Source: Pacificimonas pallii (GTDB taxonomy: Bacteria; Pseudomonadota; Alphaproteobacteria; Sphingomonadales; Sphingomonadaceae). Taken from it: DNA of 64,000 nucleotides. A model generated the notes under the pieces. The model made no database searches. It saw only the letters and a program-made list of their open reading frames with translations, and was not told where the DNA came from. This document shows, piece by piece, positions 18,845 through 28,074 of the stretch. The DNA is taken from positions 124,001 through 188,000 of the forward strand of contig NZ_JAGSPA010000001.1 in the NCBI RefSeq assembly GCF_019204005.1, given 5' to 3'. The position numbers and the translations under genes were made by a program. The first letter of the stretch is position 1, and every line of letters starts with the position of its first letter.

Positions 18845-19984
18845 CTACTGTCGTCCGCGCCGCGGGGCGCCCTTCCCCTCGGCCAGTTCCGCATCCGAAA
18901 AAACGATGGGGCAGCGCAGGCCGGGTAATGCGGTGCCATCGTCGGCGATGTGTTCCGTGATCATCCGCCGATACATGATCTGCGGGTCGGACAGCGCCTC
19001 GGAAATCGAATTGATCGGCCCGCCAGGAATGCCATTTTCCTCCAGCGCCAATAAAAGTCGGGCGCAGTCCCAATGGCTCAACCTCCGGGAGATCGCCGCC
19101 GCCAGGGCATGACGGTCTTCAACCCGTCCCTTGTTGGTGCGCCACTCTTCCAAAAGCTGAATGTCGATCAGTTCGGCAAAGCGCTGGAACTGCTGATCGT
19201 TGCCAACCGCCACGACGATCCAGCCATCCTTGCACTGAAAAGACTGATAGGGCGCGATATTGGGGTGAGCATTGCCGATGCGGTGTGGGCTTTCCCCCGA
19301 CACCAGGCAGTTTAGTGCCTGATTGGCCAGGGTGCCGACCATGACATCGAAAAGCGCCATGTCGATGTGTTGCCCCAATCCGGTCGCCTGTCGCTGTATG
19401 AGCGCGGCCTGTATGCCGATCGCCGCGTAGAGCCCCGTCAGGATATCGGCATAGGCGACCCCGATTTTTTGCGGAGGACCATCGCTTTCGCCGGTGACGT
19501 CCATGATTCCACTCATTGCCTGAATGATGAAGTCGTAGCCGGCGCGTTGCGAATAGGGTCCGTCCTGACCGAAGCCTGTAATCGAACAATAGATCAATTT
19601 GGGATAGCGCTGCTTCAGTGTTTGGTAATCGAGGCCGAACTTGACGAGCCCCCCCACCTTGAAGTTTTCGATCAGAACGTCGGCGTCCTGCAACAGCTCG
19701 AGAACTTTTGCCTGCCCTTCGGCCGTGGCAAAATCAGCCACGACGCTGTCTTTTCCGCGGTTGGCCGCGTGAAAATATGCGGCATCCTCGCTGCCGTCGG
19801 CATAGGTAACAAACGGAGGCCCCCAGCCGCGCGTGTCATCCCCGGCCGGGCTTTCGACCTTGATCACCTGCGCGCCCAGATCCGCGAAGAGCTGCCCGGC
19901 CCACGGACCCGCCAGGATGCGCGCCAGTTCAACAACTTTGACGCCTTGCAATGGGGCGGAGGCCCTGCCCCTGCCGGTCTTCAT
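18845..19984 (-). CDS. type III CoA-transferase (CaiB/BaiF family), probable glutarate CoA-transferase
   Basis: This 379-residue family III CoA-transferase begins VKVVELARILAGPWAGQLFADLGAQVIKVE, characteristic of the family. The predicted nucleophilic Asp is in IDMALFDVM (about 170). Its ATG overlaps the stop codon of the glutaryl-CoA dehydrogenase gene (TGATG), so translation is coupled. Family members paired with GcdH move CoA from succinyl-CoA to glutarate (the SUGCT reaction). That function is inferred from the pairing; other dicarboxylates or hydroxy acids remain possible. Confidence 0.87.
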   Translation of the reverse strand: MKTGRGRASAPLQGVKVVELARILAGPWAGQLFADLGAQVIKVESPAGDDTRGWGPPFVTYADGSEDAAYFHAANRGKDSVVADFATAEGQAKVLELLQDADVLIENFKVGGLVKFGLDYQTLKQRYPKLIYCSITGFGQDGPYSQRAGYDFIIQAMSGIMDVTGESDGPPQKIGVAYADILTGLYAAIGIQAALIQRQATGLGQHIDMALFDVMVGTLANQALNCLVSGESPHRIGNAHPNIAPYQSFQCKDGWIVVAVGNDQQFQRFAELIDIQLLEEWRTNKGRVEDRHALAAAISRRLSHWDCARLLLALEENGIPGGPINSISEALSDPQIMYRRMITEHIADDGTALPGLRCPIVFSDAELAEGKGAPRRGRQ

Positions 19985-21162
19985 CAGAACGCGGCAATGC
20001 CGGTAATGGCACGGCCCAGGATCAATGCGTGGATGTCATGCGTGCCCTCATAAGTATTGACGGTTTCCAGGTTCACCATGTGACGCATCACCGGAAATTC
20101 CTGTGAAATTCCGTTTCCGCCGAGCATATCGCGTGACGCACGTGCGATATCGAGGGCTTTTCCCACATTGTTGCGCTTGATCATGGATATCATCTCCGGC
20201 GCAAATGTATCGCTTTCCATCAGGCGGCCCGTTTGCAGACAGGCCAGCAGGCCGAGCGAAATCTCGCTTGCCATGTCGGCCAGCTTCTTTTGATAGAGCT
20301 GCGTCGCCGCGAGTGGACGAGAGAATTGATGCCGGTCCAGTCCATAGGCTCTGGCGGTTGAGAAACATGCCTCCGCGGCGCCCATGGCCCCCCAGGCGAT
20401 CCCGTATCGTGCGCGGTTGAGGCAGCTGAACGGTCCCTTCAGGCCCTCCACACCGGGTAGCAAGGCCTCTTCGGGGACGTCGACCTCATCAAGGTTTATC
20501 ATCCCGGTGATGGATGCCCGCAGCGAAAGCTTGCCCTGGATTTTCGGCGCGCTGAGGCCGGGCATGTCCTTTTCAAGAACGAACCCCCGTATGGCGCCGC
20601 CATGGGCTTCCGATTTGGCCCAGATGATGAAGACGTCCGCGATCGGTGCGTTCGATATCCAGGTCTTCGCGCCGTTCAGCCGGTAGCCGCCGCCCGGTAG
20701 CGCCCTTGCCCGGGTCCGCATCCCGCCGGGGTCCGATCCGGCACCGGGTTCGGTCAACCCGAAACACCCGATCAGCTCCCCGGCGGCGAGGCGCGGCAGA
20801 TACCTGCGCTTCTGGTCATCCGAGCCAAAAGCGAAAATGGGGTACATGACGAGGCTGGACTGTACCGACATCATCGAGCGGTAACCGGAATCGACCCTTT
20901 CGATCTCCCTGGCGATCAGGCCGTACGCAACATAGCCCGCGTCAATGCCGCCAAATTCCTCGGGAAGCGTAGCACCGAGCAGTCCCTGGCGGCCCATTTC
21001 CCCCATGATCGCCGGATCTGTATGTTCATCGGCAAAGGCCTGCTCGACATGCGGCCGAAGTTTGTCGGCAGCGAAGGCCCTGGCTGAATCGCGGATCATG
21101 CGTTCTTCGGCCGTCAGCTGGCTTTCAACAAGAAGCGGGTCTTCCCAGTTAAAGTGAATCAT
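19984..21162 (-). CDS. gcdH: glutaryl-CoA dehydrogenase (decarboxylating)
   Basis: This 392-residue acyl-CoA dehydrogenase fits the GcdH subgroup: [20 protein letters not shown] at the N-terminus, [20 protein letters not shown] (about 90-110), [16 protein letters not shown] (about 132) and the catalytic Glu in [15 protein letters not shown] near the C-terminus. It oxidises and decarboxylates glutaryl-CoA to crotonyl-CoA with FAD and ETF. The ATG at 21162 follows GGAGGG with 10-base spacing; the frame extends much further upstream without homology, and an ATG six codons earlier lacks a site. It is translationally coupled to the CoA-transferase downstream. Confidence 0.93.
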   Translation of the reverse strand: MIHFNWEDPLLVESQLTAEERMIRDSARAFAADKLRPHVEQAFADEHTDPAIMGEMGRQGLLGATLPEEFGGIDAGYVAYGLIAREIERVDSGYRSMMSVQSSLVMYPIFAFGSDDQKRRYLPRLAAGELIGCFGLTEPGAGSDPGGMRTRARALPGGGYRLNGAKTWISNAPIADVFIIWAKSEAHGGAIRGFVLEKDMPGLSAPKIQGKLSLRASITGMINLDEVDVPEEALLPGVEGLKGPFSCLNRARYGIAWGAMGAAEACFSTARAYGLDRHQFSRPLAATQLYQKKLADMASEISLGLLACLQTGRLMESDTFAPEMISMIKRNNVGKALDIARASRDMLGGNGISQEFPVMRHMVNLETVNTYEGTHDIHALILGRAITGIAAF

Positions 21163-21509
21163 GCGCGGGGCACCCTCCATCAAAGCGGCTGTAAGGTCTC
21201 GAACGTGATTATGGAGGTGCGTTGGGGCGGCAACAAAGTGATTAAGCCGCCAGAAGTGGTGCCTCATGAGCGCCGCCGCCGACCATTGCACGACATGGTG
21301 CGCTTCGCGCACCGAAAGCCGCATGAAATACCTTTGACAGCCGATGCCCATCATCCATGCTGGAAAGGATAGGATGTGAGTAGTTTTCGGGAGGAGTGCG
21401 TGTGGCCCGTTCGAAAGTTGGCCTGCCGCCACTTGCGCCGATCACTCCCTTGAGAGGCCCTGGGCATTCCCGAAAGCATCGATCTGCAACCTGCGGGGAC
21501 AAGTAAATC
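21163..21509. other. intergenic region between gcdH and the POT transporter
   Basis: These 347 bases separate divergent genes and should hold both promoters. I see no coding potential, strong palindrome or recognisable RNA. A TTGACA occurs near 21333 without a convincing -10 partner. Confidence 0.5.
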
Positions 21510-22877
21510 ATGGAAAACAGCCTACCCACGCAGGATGAGCGTCACCGCGGTTTCTTCGGTCATCCAAAGGGGCTCGGGTTCATCGTCTTCACCGAGGCGT
21601 GGGAACGGTTTTCATTTTACGGCATGCAGGCGCTCCTCGTCCTTTATATGACGAGCTACCTGTTTCTGCCTGAACATAGCGCCAACGTCTCCGGCTTCGA
21701 TGGCTTTCGGGCGGTCATGTCGTCGGTATTTGGCGATTTGAGCACGCAGGCGCTCGCGACCCAGACCTTCGGCATTTACATTGGACTGGTTTATTTCGCC
21801 CCGGTATTTGGCGGTTTCATTGGTGACCGCTGGCTGGGGCGCCGAAAGGCAGTGGCGGTAGGCGCGCTGTTCATGGTCGCTGGCCATTTCATGATGGCTT
21901 TCGAAGCGGCCTTTCTGAGTGCGCTGGCCGCGCTCATCGTCGGGTCGGGCTTTTTGAAAGGTAATCTCGCCGCTCAGGTTGGCGAGCTGTACGATCCGGA
22001 AGACGGGCGCCGCGACGCGGGTTTTTCCCTCTATAATATGGCGATCAATGTCGGCGCATTTCTGGCGCCGCTGGCCTGCGGCACCCTTGGCGAGCTTTAT
22101 GGCTGGCATTATGGATTTGGCCTAGCCGGAATCGGCATGTTGCTGGCCCTGTTTATTTATATTTACGGGTCCAGGCATTTGCCCGCCGAGCGGGTTCGAG
22201 CCGGTGCCAGCCAGACGGTGCCGAAACTGCAACCCGGCGATGGACGGCGCATCGCCGCTGTCCTGACGGTTCTGGGGATCACGTCGCTCTATTGGACCGT
22301 CCAGACCCAGGTCTGGAATACCTATCCGCTGTGGATCAAGGGACGCGTGGACCGTGTGGCGGGCGACCTCGAGGTGCCTGTGACGTGGTTCCAATCGCTC
22401 GATTCACTCGCGGTACTTCTCCTCGCCCCGCCGATTATCTGGTTGTGGCAACGCCAGGTTAAACGCGGCAATGCGAAAAGCGATCTGAACAAAATCGCAT
22501 TTGGCTGCGGTGTCTTCGCATCCGCCTGCGTGCTTTTGAGCATTGGCGAAACGCTTGCCGGGCCGGACAAGGTCGCGCTTGTCTGGCCGGTCATGTTCCA
22601 CTTCGTCTGCGCGATCGGGTTTTTGTATATCGGCCCGGTGGCCATGGCCCTTACCAGCCGGGTTGCGCCGCCATCGGTGAATGCCATGCTGATCAGCTCC
22701 TACTATCTGGGCATCTTTTTCGGCGGCTTCGGCAGCGGCTATCTGGGGCGCTTCTATGAAGCGATGTCGCCAGCCCAATTCTGGCTGCTGCATGCCGCGG
22801 TTGTCGGCACGGGCGCGATATTATTGATAATACTCACGCGGCCATTGAAAGCGGCGATGAAAGAAGGGGCCGCATGA
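21510..22877 (+). CDS. POT/PTR2 family proton-coupled oligopeptide transporter
   Basis: This 455-residue inner-membrane carrier begins FGHPKGLGFIVFTEAWERFS, containing the ExxER-like motif (EAWERF) of proton-coupled peptide transporters. The PTR2 signature GGFIGDRWLGRRKAV is at about residue 90, and it has about 12-14 helices. It imports di- and tripeptides with protons. It starts a plus-strand unit divergent from gcdH. Its position before a peptidase/porin/TonB cluster and the D-amino acid locus makes short peptides a sensible nutrient, although its strand differs from the peptidase operon. Confidence 0.9.
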   Translation: MENSLPTQDERHRGFFGHPKGLGFIVFTEAWERFSFYGMQALLVLYMTSYLFLPEHSANVSGFDGFRAVMSSVFGDLSTQALATQTFGIYIGLVYFAPVFGGFIGDRWLGRRKAVAVGALFMVAGHFMMAFEAAFLSALAALIVGSGFLKGNLAAQVGELYDPEDGRRDAGFSLYNMAINVGAFLAPLACGTLGELYGWHYGFGLAGIGMLLALFIYIYGSRHLPAERVRAGASQTVPKLQPGDGRRIAAVLTVLGITSLYWTVQTQVWNTYPLWIKGRVDRVAGDLEVPVTWFQSLDSLAVLLLAPPIIWLWQRQVKRGNAKSDLNKIAFGCGVFASACVLLSIGETLAGPDKVALVWPVMFHFVCAIGFLYIGPVAMALTSRVAPPSVNAMLISSYYLGIFFGGFGSGYLGRFYEAMSPAQFWLLHAAVVGTGAILLIILTRPLKAAMKEGAA

Positions 22878-23068
22878 TGATGACCGCGATCCTCGCCGGT
22901 GTCGCGGCGCAGGCGGTGGTCCCTACCATCATTGTCCGTCCGGAAAACGCGCAAGACGCCGATTGCGCCGTCGCATCAGGAAAAGCCGCGATCACCGCCG
23001 CCGACAGTGTCTTCTCTGGGAACCCCGTACCAGGTGGTAAACGCCGGCCTCGCTGCCCGGGAGGATAG
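22874..23068 (+). CDS. short hypothetical protein coupled to the POT transporter
   Basis: A 62-64 residue reading frame begins in an ATGATGATG run whose first ATG overlaps the POT stop codon (ATGA). The N-terminus TAILAGVAAQAVVPTIIV is hydrophobic and signal-like; the rest is polar, Pro/Gly/Arg-rich and not recognised. It may be a small coupled protein, or the remnant of a longer exported protein that lost its reading frame. Evidence is limited to position and start overlap. Confidence 0.35.
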   Translation: MMMTAILAGVAAQAVVPTIIVRPENAQDADCAVASGKAAITAADSVFSGNPVPGGKRRPRCPGG

Positions 23069-23092
23069 CCAAGCGGGCTGCGCGATCGGGTA

Positions 23093-23127
23093 TGAAAAAG
23101 GGAGCCGGATTGCCGACCCCCTTTTTC
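23093..23127. terminator. candidate bidirectional terminator
   Basis: GAAAAAGGG (23093-23101) can pair with CCCTTTTTC (23119-23127) around a 17-base loop. The A/T-rich outer arms supply a U-run in either direction. It lies about 30 bases beyond the stop of the convergent TonB receptor gene and after the POT unit, where a two-way terminator is expected. Confidence 0.5.
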
Positions 23128-23157
23128 GATTTGATATATTGTCAGGCGTTGTCTGGA

Positions 23158-25296
23158 CTAGAAATCCATCCCGACTTTGACACCAACGGTACGCGGGCGC
23201 GTACGGTTCGCGTTTCGCCATTGGTGATATGGGTCAAGCCATTTGTTTTCATTCGTGATATTCGTCGCAAACAATTCGACGGACACATCGCTGACCTCCA
23301 CGCCGATCCGTGCATTCAGGAGGCCGATACTATCCGAGAATTGCGGAAAAACATCGAATGTTGTCCGGTCGATATAGCTGACCTTGTCCCGGTAGGAATA
23401 ATCGATGCGGGCGAAACCCGGCATATCGGCACTCCAGTCGAATTCATAATGCCCGCTGATCGAGAAGCTTATCTCGGGAACATAATCAAGCGCGTCGCCC
23501 GGCAGGTTTGTCGCGTCGGCCGCGTCGATGGCTTTGACTTCCGTATCTATCCAGGCGCCCGTCGCCGACAGGGTCAGCCCTTGGGCGGCCTCGACGGAAA
23601 TTCCGCCCTCAAGCCCGATAATTTCGACATCACCGATATTGCTGAGCTGTGATGTGAAATTGAGGCCATTGAAGACAAGCCCTCTGCGCAGCATGTCGGA
23701 ATAATCATTGAAGAAACCGGCCAGCTCGAACGTTATGCCTCCATCCGCGGACCGGCCCTTGATGCCTGCCTCGTACGTCAGCACGTTTTCCGGCTCATAA
23801 GGCGGATCGCCAGGTGAATTGAAGCCGCCACTCCGGAAACCAGAACCCACCGACGCGTAAAAATTCACCGTATCGGAGATGTCATACTTCACATAGCCGC
23901 GGGGACTGAAGTCCTCAAACGAGCCTGACTGCTCCGTCAGGTCGGGCACCAGAAAGAAGAAATCCGTACTGGCGGTTTTCTGCTTGTCGTGGAAGTACCG
24001 GCCGCCAACACCGACCTGAAGACGGTCGGTAAGCTGATATGACACATCACCAAAGAGGGCGTAGGATTCCGAACTGGCTTCGGAAACGAACCGATCAGTG
24101 AAGATCGAGACGAACGGCGTCTCCGACGAGGCATCGAACGTCCGATAGTCGGCGATCAGATTGTCTTTCAGGTCAGCGTAGAAAAAGCCGACTGTCCACT
24201 GAAGCGGACCGCTGTCCTGCGTTGCCAGGCGGACTTCCTGAGTGAACAGGCTGCCAGTATCGAAACGGTCGTCATTCCCTTCGAAGGGATCGCAGTTTGT
24301 GTCCAGCCCGCACTGATAGGCGAACGGGTATTGATGATCATTGTCGATATAGGACGTCGCGCTGGTCAGCGTCGCAAAGCCCAGATCGGCGGTCAGCGTC
24401 AAATTGCCGATATGGTTTTCCTGAATTTTCGGAACCAGAACCGTTGACGGATCGCCAGCGACAAAGACCGTGCGATCGGGATTCTCATATCCGAGGCCCA
24501 ACTCGACTTTGTTCCGGTGGAAAATATACATGACTTCCACGTCGAGCCTGTCCGTGGCACGCCATAGTGCCTTTGCCCGGATGTTGACGAGTTTCTGATC
24601 ATTGCCGTTTTTGATGCCTGCCGCGGGCTGGTCCTGCCAACCACCGCCGCCTTCGACCCGGCTGGCGATCCGAAGTCCCAACTTGTCCTCGACAATCGGC
24701 AGGTTCATGACATTTTCAAAGCCCCAACCGATATCACCGCCATCAACGGCGGACAGCGTGGCAGCGAGGCTTCCTTCGAAAGCATCCAGGACCGGCTTTT
24801 TCGTGATGTAGCGAACGGTTCCGGCAACCGAACCCTGGCCATATAATGTGCCTTGCGGCCCCTTGAGCACTTCGACGCGCTCAAGATCGTGCGCGCGAAC
24901 GTCAAGCTGGTCAAACGCAGTGAGCGTCATGGGCAGCTCGTCAAGATACTGACCGACGACCGCGCCATTGCCATATTGGTTCACAATACCGCGCAGGAAG
25001 ATGGTGTTGCTGCCTGGGCCGTCCTCGCGCATGGTCATACCGGGAACCGCAAATTGCAGATCCGAGACCGTGCCGATACCACGCTGTTCGAGCTCGTCGC
25101 CGGAAATGGTCGCGATTGCGATCGGAACGTCGATAACATCCTGCACGCGCTTGGCGGCCGTCACGACGATGACGTCTGTTCCGGCTTCAGCGTCATCGAT
25201 GTCATCCGAAGCTGGTGCACCCGTTGATTGTGCAGCAACTGGCGCAGCGAACGCCATTACTGATATCGCCGTGCAAAGTAACCAGGCTTTCTTCAT
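23158..25296 (-). CDS. TonB-dependent outer-membrane receptor
   Basis: This ~712-residue receptor has signal peptide MKKAWLLCTAISVMAFAAPVAAQ, a TonB-box-like DVIVVTAAKRVQDV, a plug domain (about 45-170) with RVEVLKGPQGTLYGQGSVAGT, and a 22-strand barrel ending in aromatic F (GVKVGMDF). GGGAGG precedes the ATG at 25296; the longer frame adds five residues without a site. It is the last gene of a probable operon with the porin and P1 peptidase genes upstream. Sphingomonad receptors of this type import diverse nutrients, and the neighbouring peptidase points to peptides or amino-acid esters and amides. Specificity is not determinable from sequence alone. Confidence 0.92.
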   Translation of the reverse strand: MKKAWLLCTAISVMAFAAPVAAQSTGAPASDDIDDAEAGTDVIVVTAAKRVQDVIDVPIAIATISGDELEQRGIGTVSDLQFAVPGMTMREDGPGSNTIFLRGIVNQYGNGAVVGQYLDELPMTLTAFDQLDVRAHDLERVEVLKGPQGTLYGQGSVAGTVRYITKKPVLDAFEGSLAATLSAVDGGDIGWGFENVMNLPIVEDKLGLRIASRVEGGGGWQDQPAAGIKNGNDQKLVNIRAKALWRATDRLDVEVMYIFHRNKVELGLGYENPDRTVFVAGDPSTVLVPKIQENHIGNLTLTADLGFATLTSATSYIDNDHQYPFAYQCGLDTNCDPFEGNDDRFDTGSLFTQEVRLATQDSGPLQWTVGFFYADLKDNLIADYRTFDASSETPFVSIFTDRFVSEASSESYALFGDVSYQLTDRLQVGVGGRYFHDKQKTASTDFFFLVPDLTEQSGSFEDFSPRGYVKYDISDTVNFYASVGSGFRSGGFNSPGDPPYEPENVLTYEAGIKGRSADGGITFELAGFFNDYSDMLRRGLVFNGLNFTSQLSNIGDVEIIGLEGGISVEAAQGLTLSATGAWIDTEVKAIDAADATNLPGDALDYVPEISFSISGHYEFDWSADMPGFARIDYSYRDKVSYIDRTTFDVFPQFSDSIGLLNARIGVEVSDVSVELFATNITNENKWLDPYHQWRNANRTRPRTVGVKVGMDF

Positions 25297-25410
25297 CCTA
25301 TACCCTCCCAAGATGGATTTATTTGAGGGATAGTCTAGCGCTGACCAAACTTCCGCTGCGAGATGCGAAATGCAAGGGAGTGCGGTGCGACATTGTCACC
25401 ATGACCCGCC

Positions 25411-26823
25411 CTACCCGCCGGTTCGTTTCCCGATCTGCGCCCACCGTCCGGGATTGATCACCGCCTGATCCTTGGAGAATTGAATGGCAAACGGGTAACG
25501 GCCGGGCACGGTGAATAGCCCTTTGCCAACACTGAGCAATTGGGTCGGCGTATCTGCCGCAATTGCAAAGACGGGATGTGGGCCCCGGGATTGCGCGTAG
25601 ATCTGACCGCCATCGTGCCAGACGCGCAGGGAATGATCGGTGCCAAACCGATAGGCGCCAATTGCGGTCCTGATCTCGTCGTTCGTCAATTTCGGCTCGT
25701 TTTGCGGCGTCAGATGCCGCGATTGTTCGGGGACAGCCGACAGGATCGCATCCCACATGACTTCGCCGGCAATCGTCCCGATTTCGGCTGTGACCAGACC
25801 TGTGCCGGGTCCGCTTTCGATCTCGCCGGTGGAGACGGCGTATAGCACATCGCCGTCATATTCGGTCGCGAAGGGCTGGATGGCGCGCGCCATGGACGTG
25901 TGAACCTGCACCGCCAATCGCTTGAGCTCGGCCGGGTTCATCGCGCGATTGGTGACGATCACGCTGATCGTCGTATTGCGCTTTTCAGCCGCCGCCATGT
26001 CGGTCCCGTTCCAGTCACCGTCCATGCTGGCCGGGCTGGCACCGAGCAGATGTTGCGGCGTAAGTTCTTCTGGCCAGCCGGGATTCTTGTAACAGCCCAG
26101 AACCTTCCCATCCCGGCTGGTGATGACGCCCAGCGCATTGACCACGGTGAAGGCCGCGATTTTGATGTCCCCGATTTGACGAAAAGCGGCCCCCTGCCCG
26201 GAATTGGTGTTGCAGCCGAACATGCCGCCCGCAATGGCAGATCGTCCGGCACCATAGGCACCGCGCGGGAAAATGCCGGGCTTTGCGGCGCGCAAGGCCG
26301 CCTGCGCCAGACGCTTGTCCGGGTAAATTTCATTCAGGCGGCGCCCGCCCATATCATAAATGATCGAGCCCATGACAACGCCAATATTGTCCCAGCGCCC
26401 GGATCGTTTCCGATCATCAATCAACGCCGTATTGACCGCGGTCGCCGTTTCCAGGCCGTAGAATGTGCCGCCTGCCAGAACGATCGCGTCAAGTTCCGCG
26501 GCGGGATAACCCAAAGCGATATAATCGGAATTGATCGTTCCGGGTCCGCCCCCGCGCGCGTCCATCGCAACATGCGCCCTTTTGGGAAAATGGATCACTG
26601 TCGCCCCGGTCGGACCGGCTTCATATTGACCGGTGCCGACCCTGATCTCTGGCCAGTCGAAATGGAAAGCGTCCTTGCCTTCGAAACCGTCATTGATCGT
26701 GAGTTCCAGAGCGGATTGCGGCGTTGCTCCATCACTCTGTGCCGCCACGGGGACATGTCCGAATGCAATCAGCGCGGTGCCTGCGATCGCGGTCGCAATC
26801 TTACGCCAAATGTCTTTGTTCAT
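25411..26823 (-). CDS. exported P1/DmpA family aminopeptidase with extra C-terminal domain
   Basis: This ~470-residue protein has a signal peptide (residues 8-29, ending VAAQS). The P1 (S58) core runs about 40-360: VGTGQYEAGPTGATVIHFP, GGTFYGLETATAV and the probable autoprocessing and nucleophile site in RNTTISVIVTN. P1 enzymes (DmpA, BapA) are N-terminal-nucleophile peptidases that release N-terminal L-residues or beta-amino acids and cleave D-amino acid esters and amides. Residues ~375-470 (IGAYRFGTDHSLRVWHDGGQ) resemble the DUF3471-like beta domain found at the C-terminus of serine hydrolases, an unusual addition here. The start at 26823 follows AAGGA. Confidence 0.85.
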   Translation of the reverse strand: MNKDIWRKIATAIAGTALIAFGHVPVAAQSDGATPQSALELTINDGFEGKDAFHFDWPEIRVGTGQYEAGPTGATVIHFPKRAHVAMDARGGGPGTINSDYIALGYPAAELDAIVLAGGTFYGLETATAVNTALIDDRKRSGRWDNIGVVMGSIIYDMGGRRLNEIYPDKRLAQAALRAAKPGIFPRGAYGAGRSAIAGGMFGCNTNSGQGAAFRQIGDIKIAAFTVVNALGVITSRDGKVLGCYKNPGWPEELTPQHLLGASPASMDGDWNGTDMAAAEKRNTTISVIVTNRAMNPAELKRLAVQVHTSMARAIQPFATEYDGDVLYAVSTGEIESGPGTGLVTAEIGTIAGEVMWDAILSAVPEQSRHLTPQNEPKLTNDEIRTAIGAYRFGTDHSLRVWHDGGQIYAQSRGPHPVFAIAADTPTQLLSVGKGLFTVPGRYPFAIQFSKDQAVINPGRWAQIGKRTGG

Positions 26824-26871
26824 GACGTGAATTTCCTTCATTTATGCATTCGCCCGGCTTTCCCGCATGGA

Positions 26872-28074
26872 TCAATAAGAGACGCCAACACGCATTCCGA
26901 CAACCACGGCGTCCTTAAAATCATCGTTCGCGCCCGGATTGAGAACCCATTGCACATTGGGCTGGATGCTGATCCAATCGCTAAGCTGGTGCGCGATGGT
27001 GGTTTCGAAAACGGTTTCCGAGCCAGCGGAGGTCGATTGTAAGCGCGCGCCTTTCGAGGCCCGCGCATGTGCGGCGGCGATCCCGAATTTCAGATCATCG
27101 CCATGTCGGTAGGTCGCCCCCGCGGACAGGAACACATCGAACGGATTGACCCGGCCGGATGCCATTCCTGCGCGCGCGAAAACACCAAGGGTGCAGTCTT
27201 CGGACTGAAGGAGGCAGGTTTCGCCTCTTATATAGACGCCCTGGCTGCGGCCGTCGCCAGGCTGGCCCAGGCGTTCAAATTCGAGCGTATATCGCCAGGC
27301 ACCGGCAAGGATCCGTACGGGTCCCGGCGTCCAGTCAGCTTCGCCGATCACCAAAGCGCCGTCGTTGATCTTAATGGCAGTGCGGGCGGGATGAGAGGGA
27401 TCGCCGGGTATCGCATCAAGCGCGGCCATGCGAATTGTCAGATCATCGCCGACATCGATGGAAAGGCGCGCCGCCAGACTGGTGACGGGAAAAATCGAGG
27501 GGCCATTTTCCCCTGTCTGGGCGATATCCATGCCCACGCCATGCGCGCTCCCCATGAAGATGTCCGCATGTTCCAGCGCGTCAAATTCGGAATTCAGGTC
27601 GTAAAGCCCGACGCGAATATTCGCGGTTGCGGAAATGTCCCGTTCTACCCACGCTTCGTAGAGGCGGAGTGCCCTTACCCCCGTCTCGATATTGCTGACC
27701 ACCATGGCGTCACCGGTCAACTCGCTCAGTGATTTGCCGTTATTATAGAGGACATAGAGAAAGCCTCTCATGCCCTCCCAGCCAAATGCCTGTTCGAAAT
27801 CGACGTCGAAGGTCACGTCCACATTATCAAGGTAACGCGAACCATCCCGCGCGCCGCCGAAATTATACCAGACGTCAGCGGTGTAGGAGAATTCAACCTG
27901 AACCGGGTGCGCGGCGACGTCATCACGCGCCTCTGGCTGAACGGATATGTCCTCTTCCTGTGCCTGCTCCCGTCCCCAGGCAGCGGGCGCTGTGATTGCC
28001 GTCATCGCCAGGGAAACCGCGATTTTTGCAACCAGAATGGGCCTGAGGGGGGCGGGAAAGCGCGTTTCGTTCAT
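26872..28074 (-). CDS. OprB-type carbohydrate-selective porin
   Basis: This ~400-residue outer-membrane protein has an N-terminal signal (LVAKIAVSLAMTAITAPAAWG) and repeated amphipathic strands such as DVTFDVDFEQAFGWEGMRGF and RLYEAWVERDISATANIRVG, ending in VVVGMRVGVSY with a terminal aromatic. This is the OprB/porin-B layout. The ATG at 28074 places the signal peptide at the N-terminus; upstream frame lacks homology. It begins a minus-strand unit with the P1 peptidase (48 bases later) and TonB receptor. OprB members pass sugars and other small hydrophilic solutes; here the cargo may be peptides or amino acids. Confidence 0.82.
   Translation of the reverse strand: MNETRFPAPLRPILVAKIAVSLAMTAITAPAAWGREQAQEEDISVQPEARDDVAAHPVQVEFSYTADVWYNFGGARDGSRYLDNVDVTFDVDFEQAFGWEGMRGFLYVLYNNGKSLSELTGDAMVVSNIETGVRALRLYEAWVERDISATANIRVGLYDLNSEFDALEHADIFMGSAHGVGMDIAQTGENGPSIFPVTSLAARLSIDVGDDLTIRMAALDAIPGDPSHPARTAIKINDGALVIGEADWTPGPVRILAGAWRYTLEFERLGQPGDGRSQGVYIRGETCLLQSEDCTLGVFARAGMASGRVNPFDVFLSAGATYRHGDDLKFGIAAAHARASKGARLQSTSAGSETVFETTIAHQLSDWISIQPNVQWVLNPGANDDFKDAVVVGMRVGVSY

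Noticed and set aside
21163-21432. 90-codon N-terminal extension of glutaryl-CoA dehydrogenase
   Set aside because: GcdH normally begins with the FNWEDP-type segment; the extension has no family similarity, and a good ribosome site precedes the later ATG.
25900-27042. 380-codon open frame on the plus strand across the P1 peptidase gene
   Set aside because: It is antisense to a conserved peptidase with signal peptide and motifs; its own translation shows no domain, and it runs into the porin gene.
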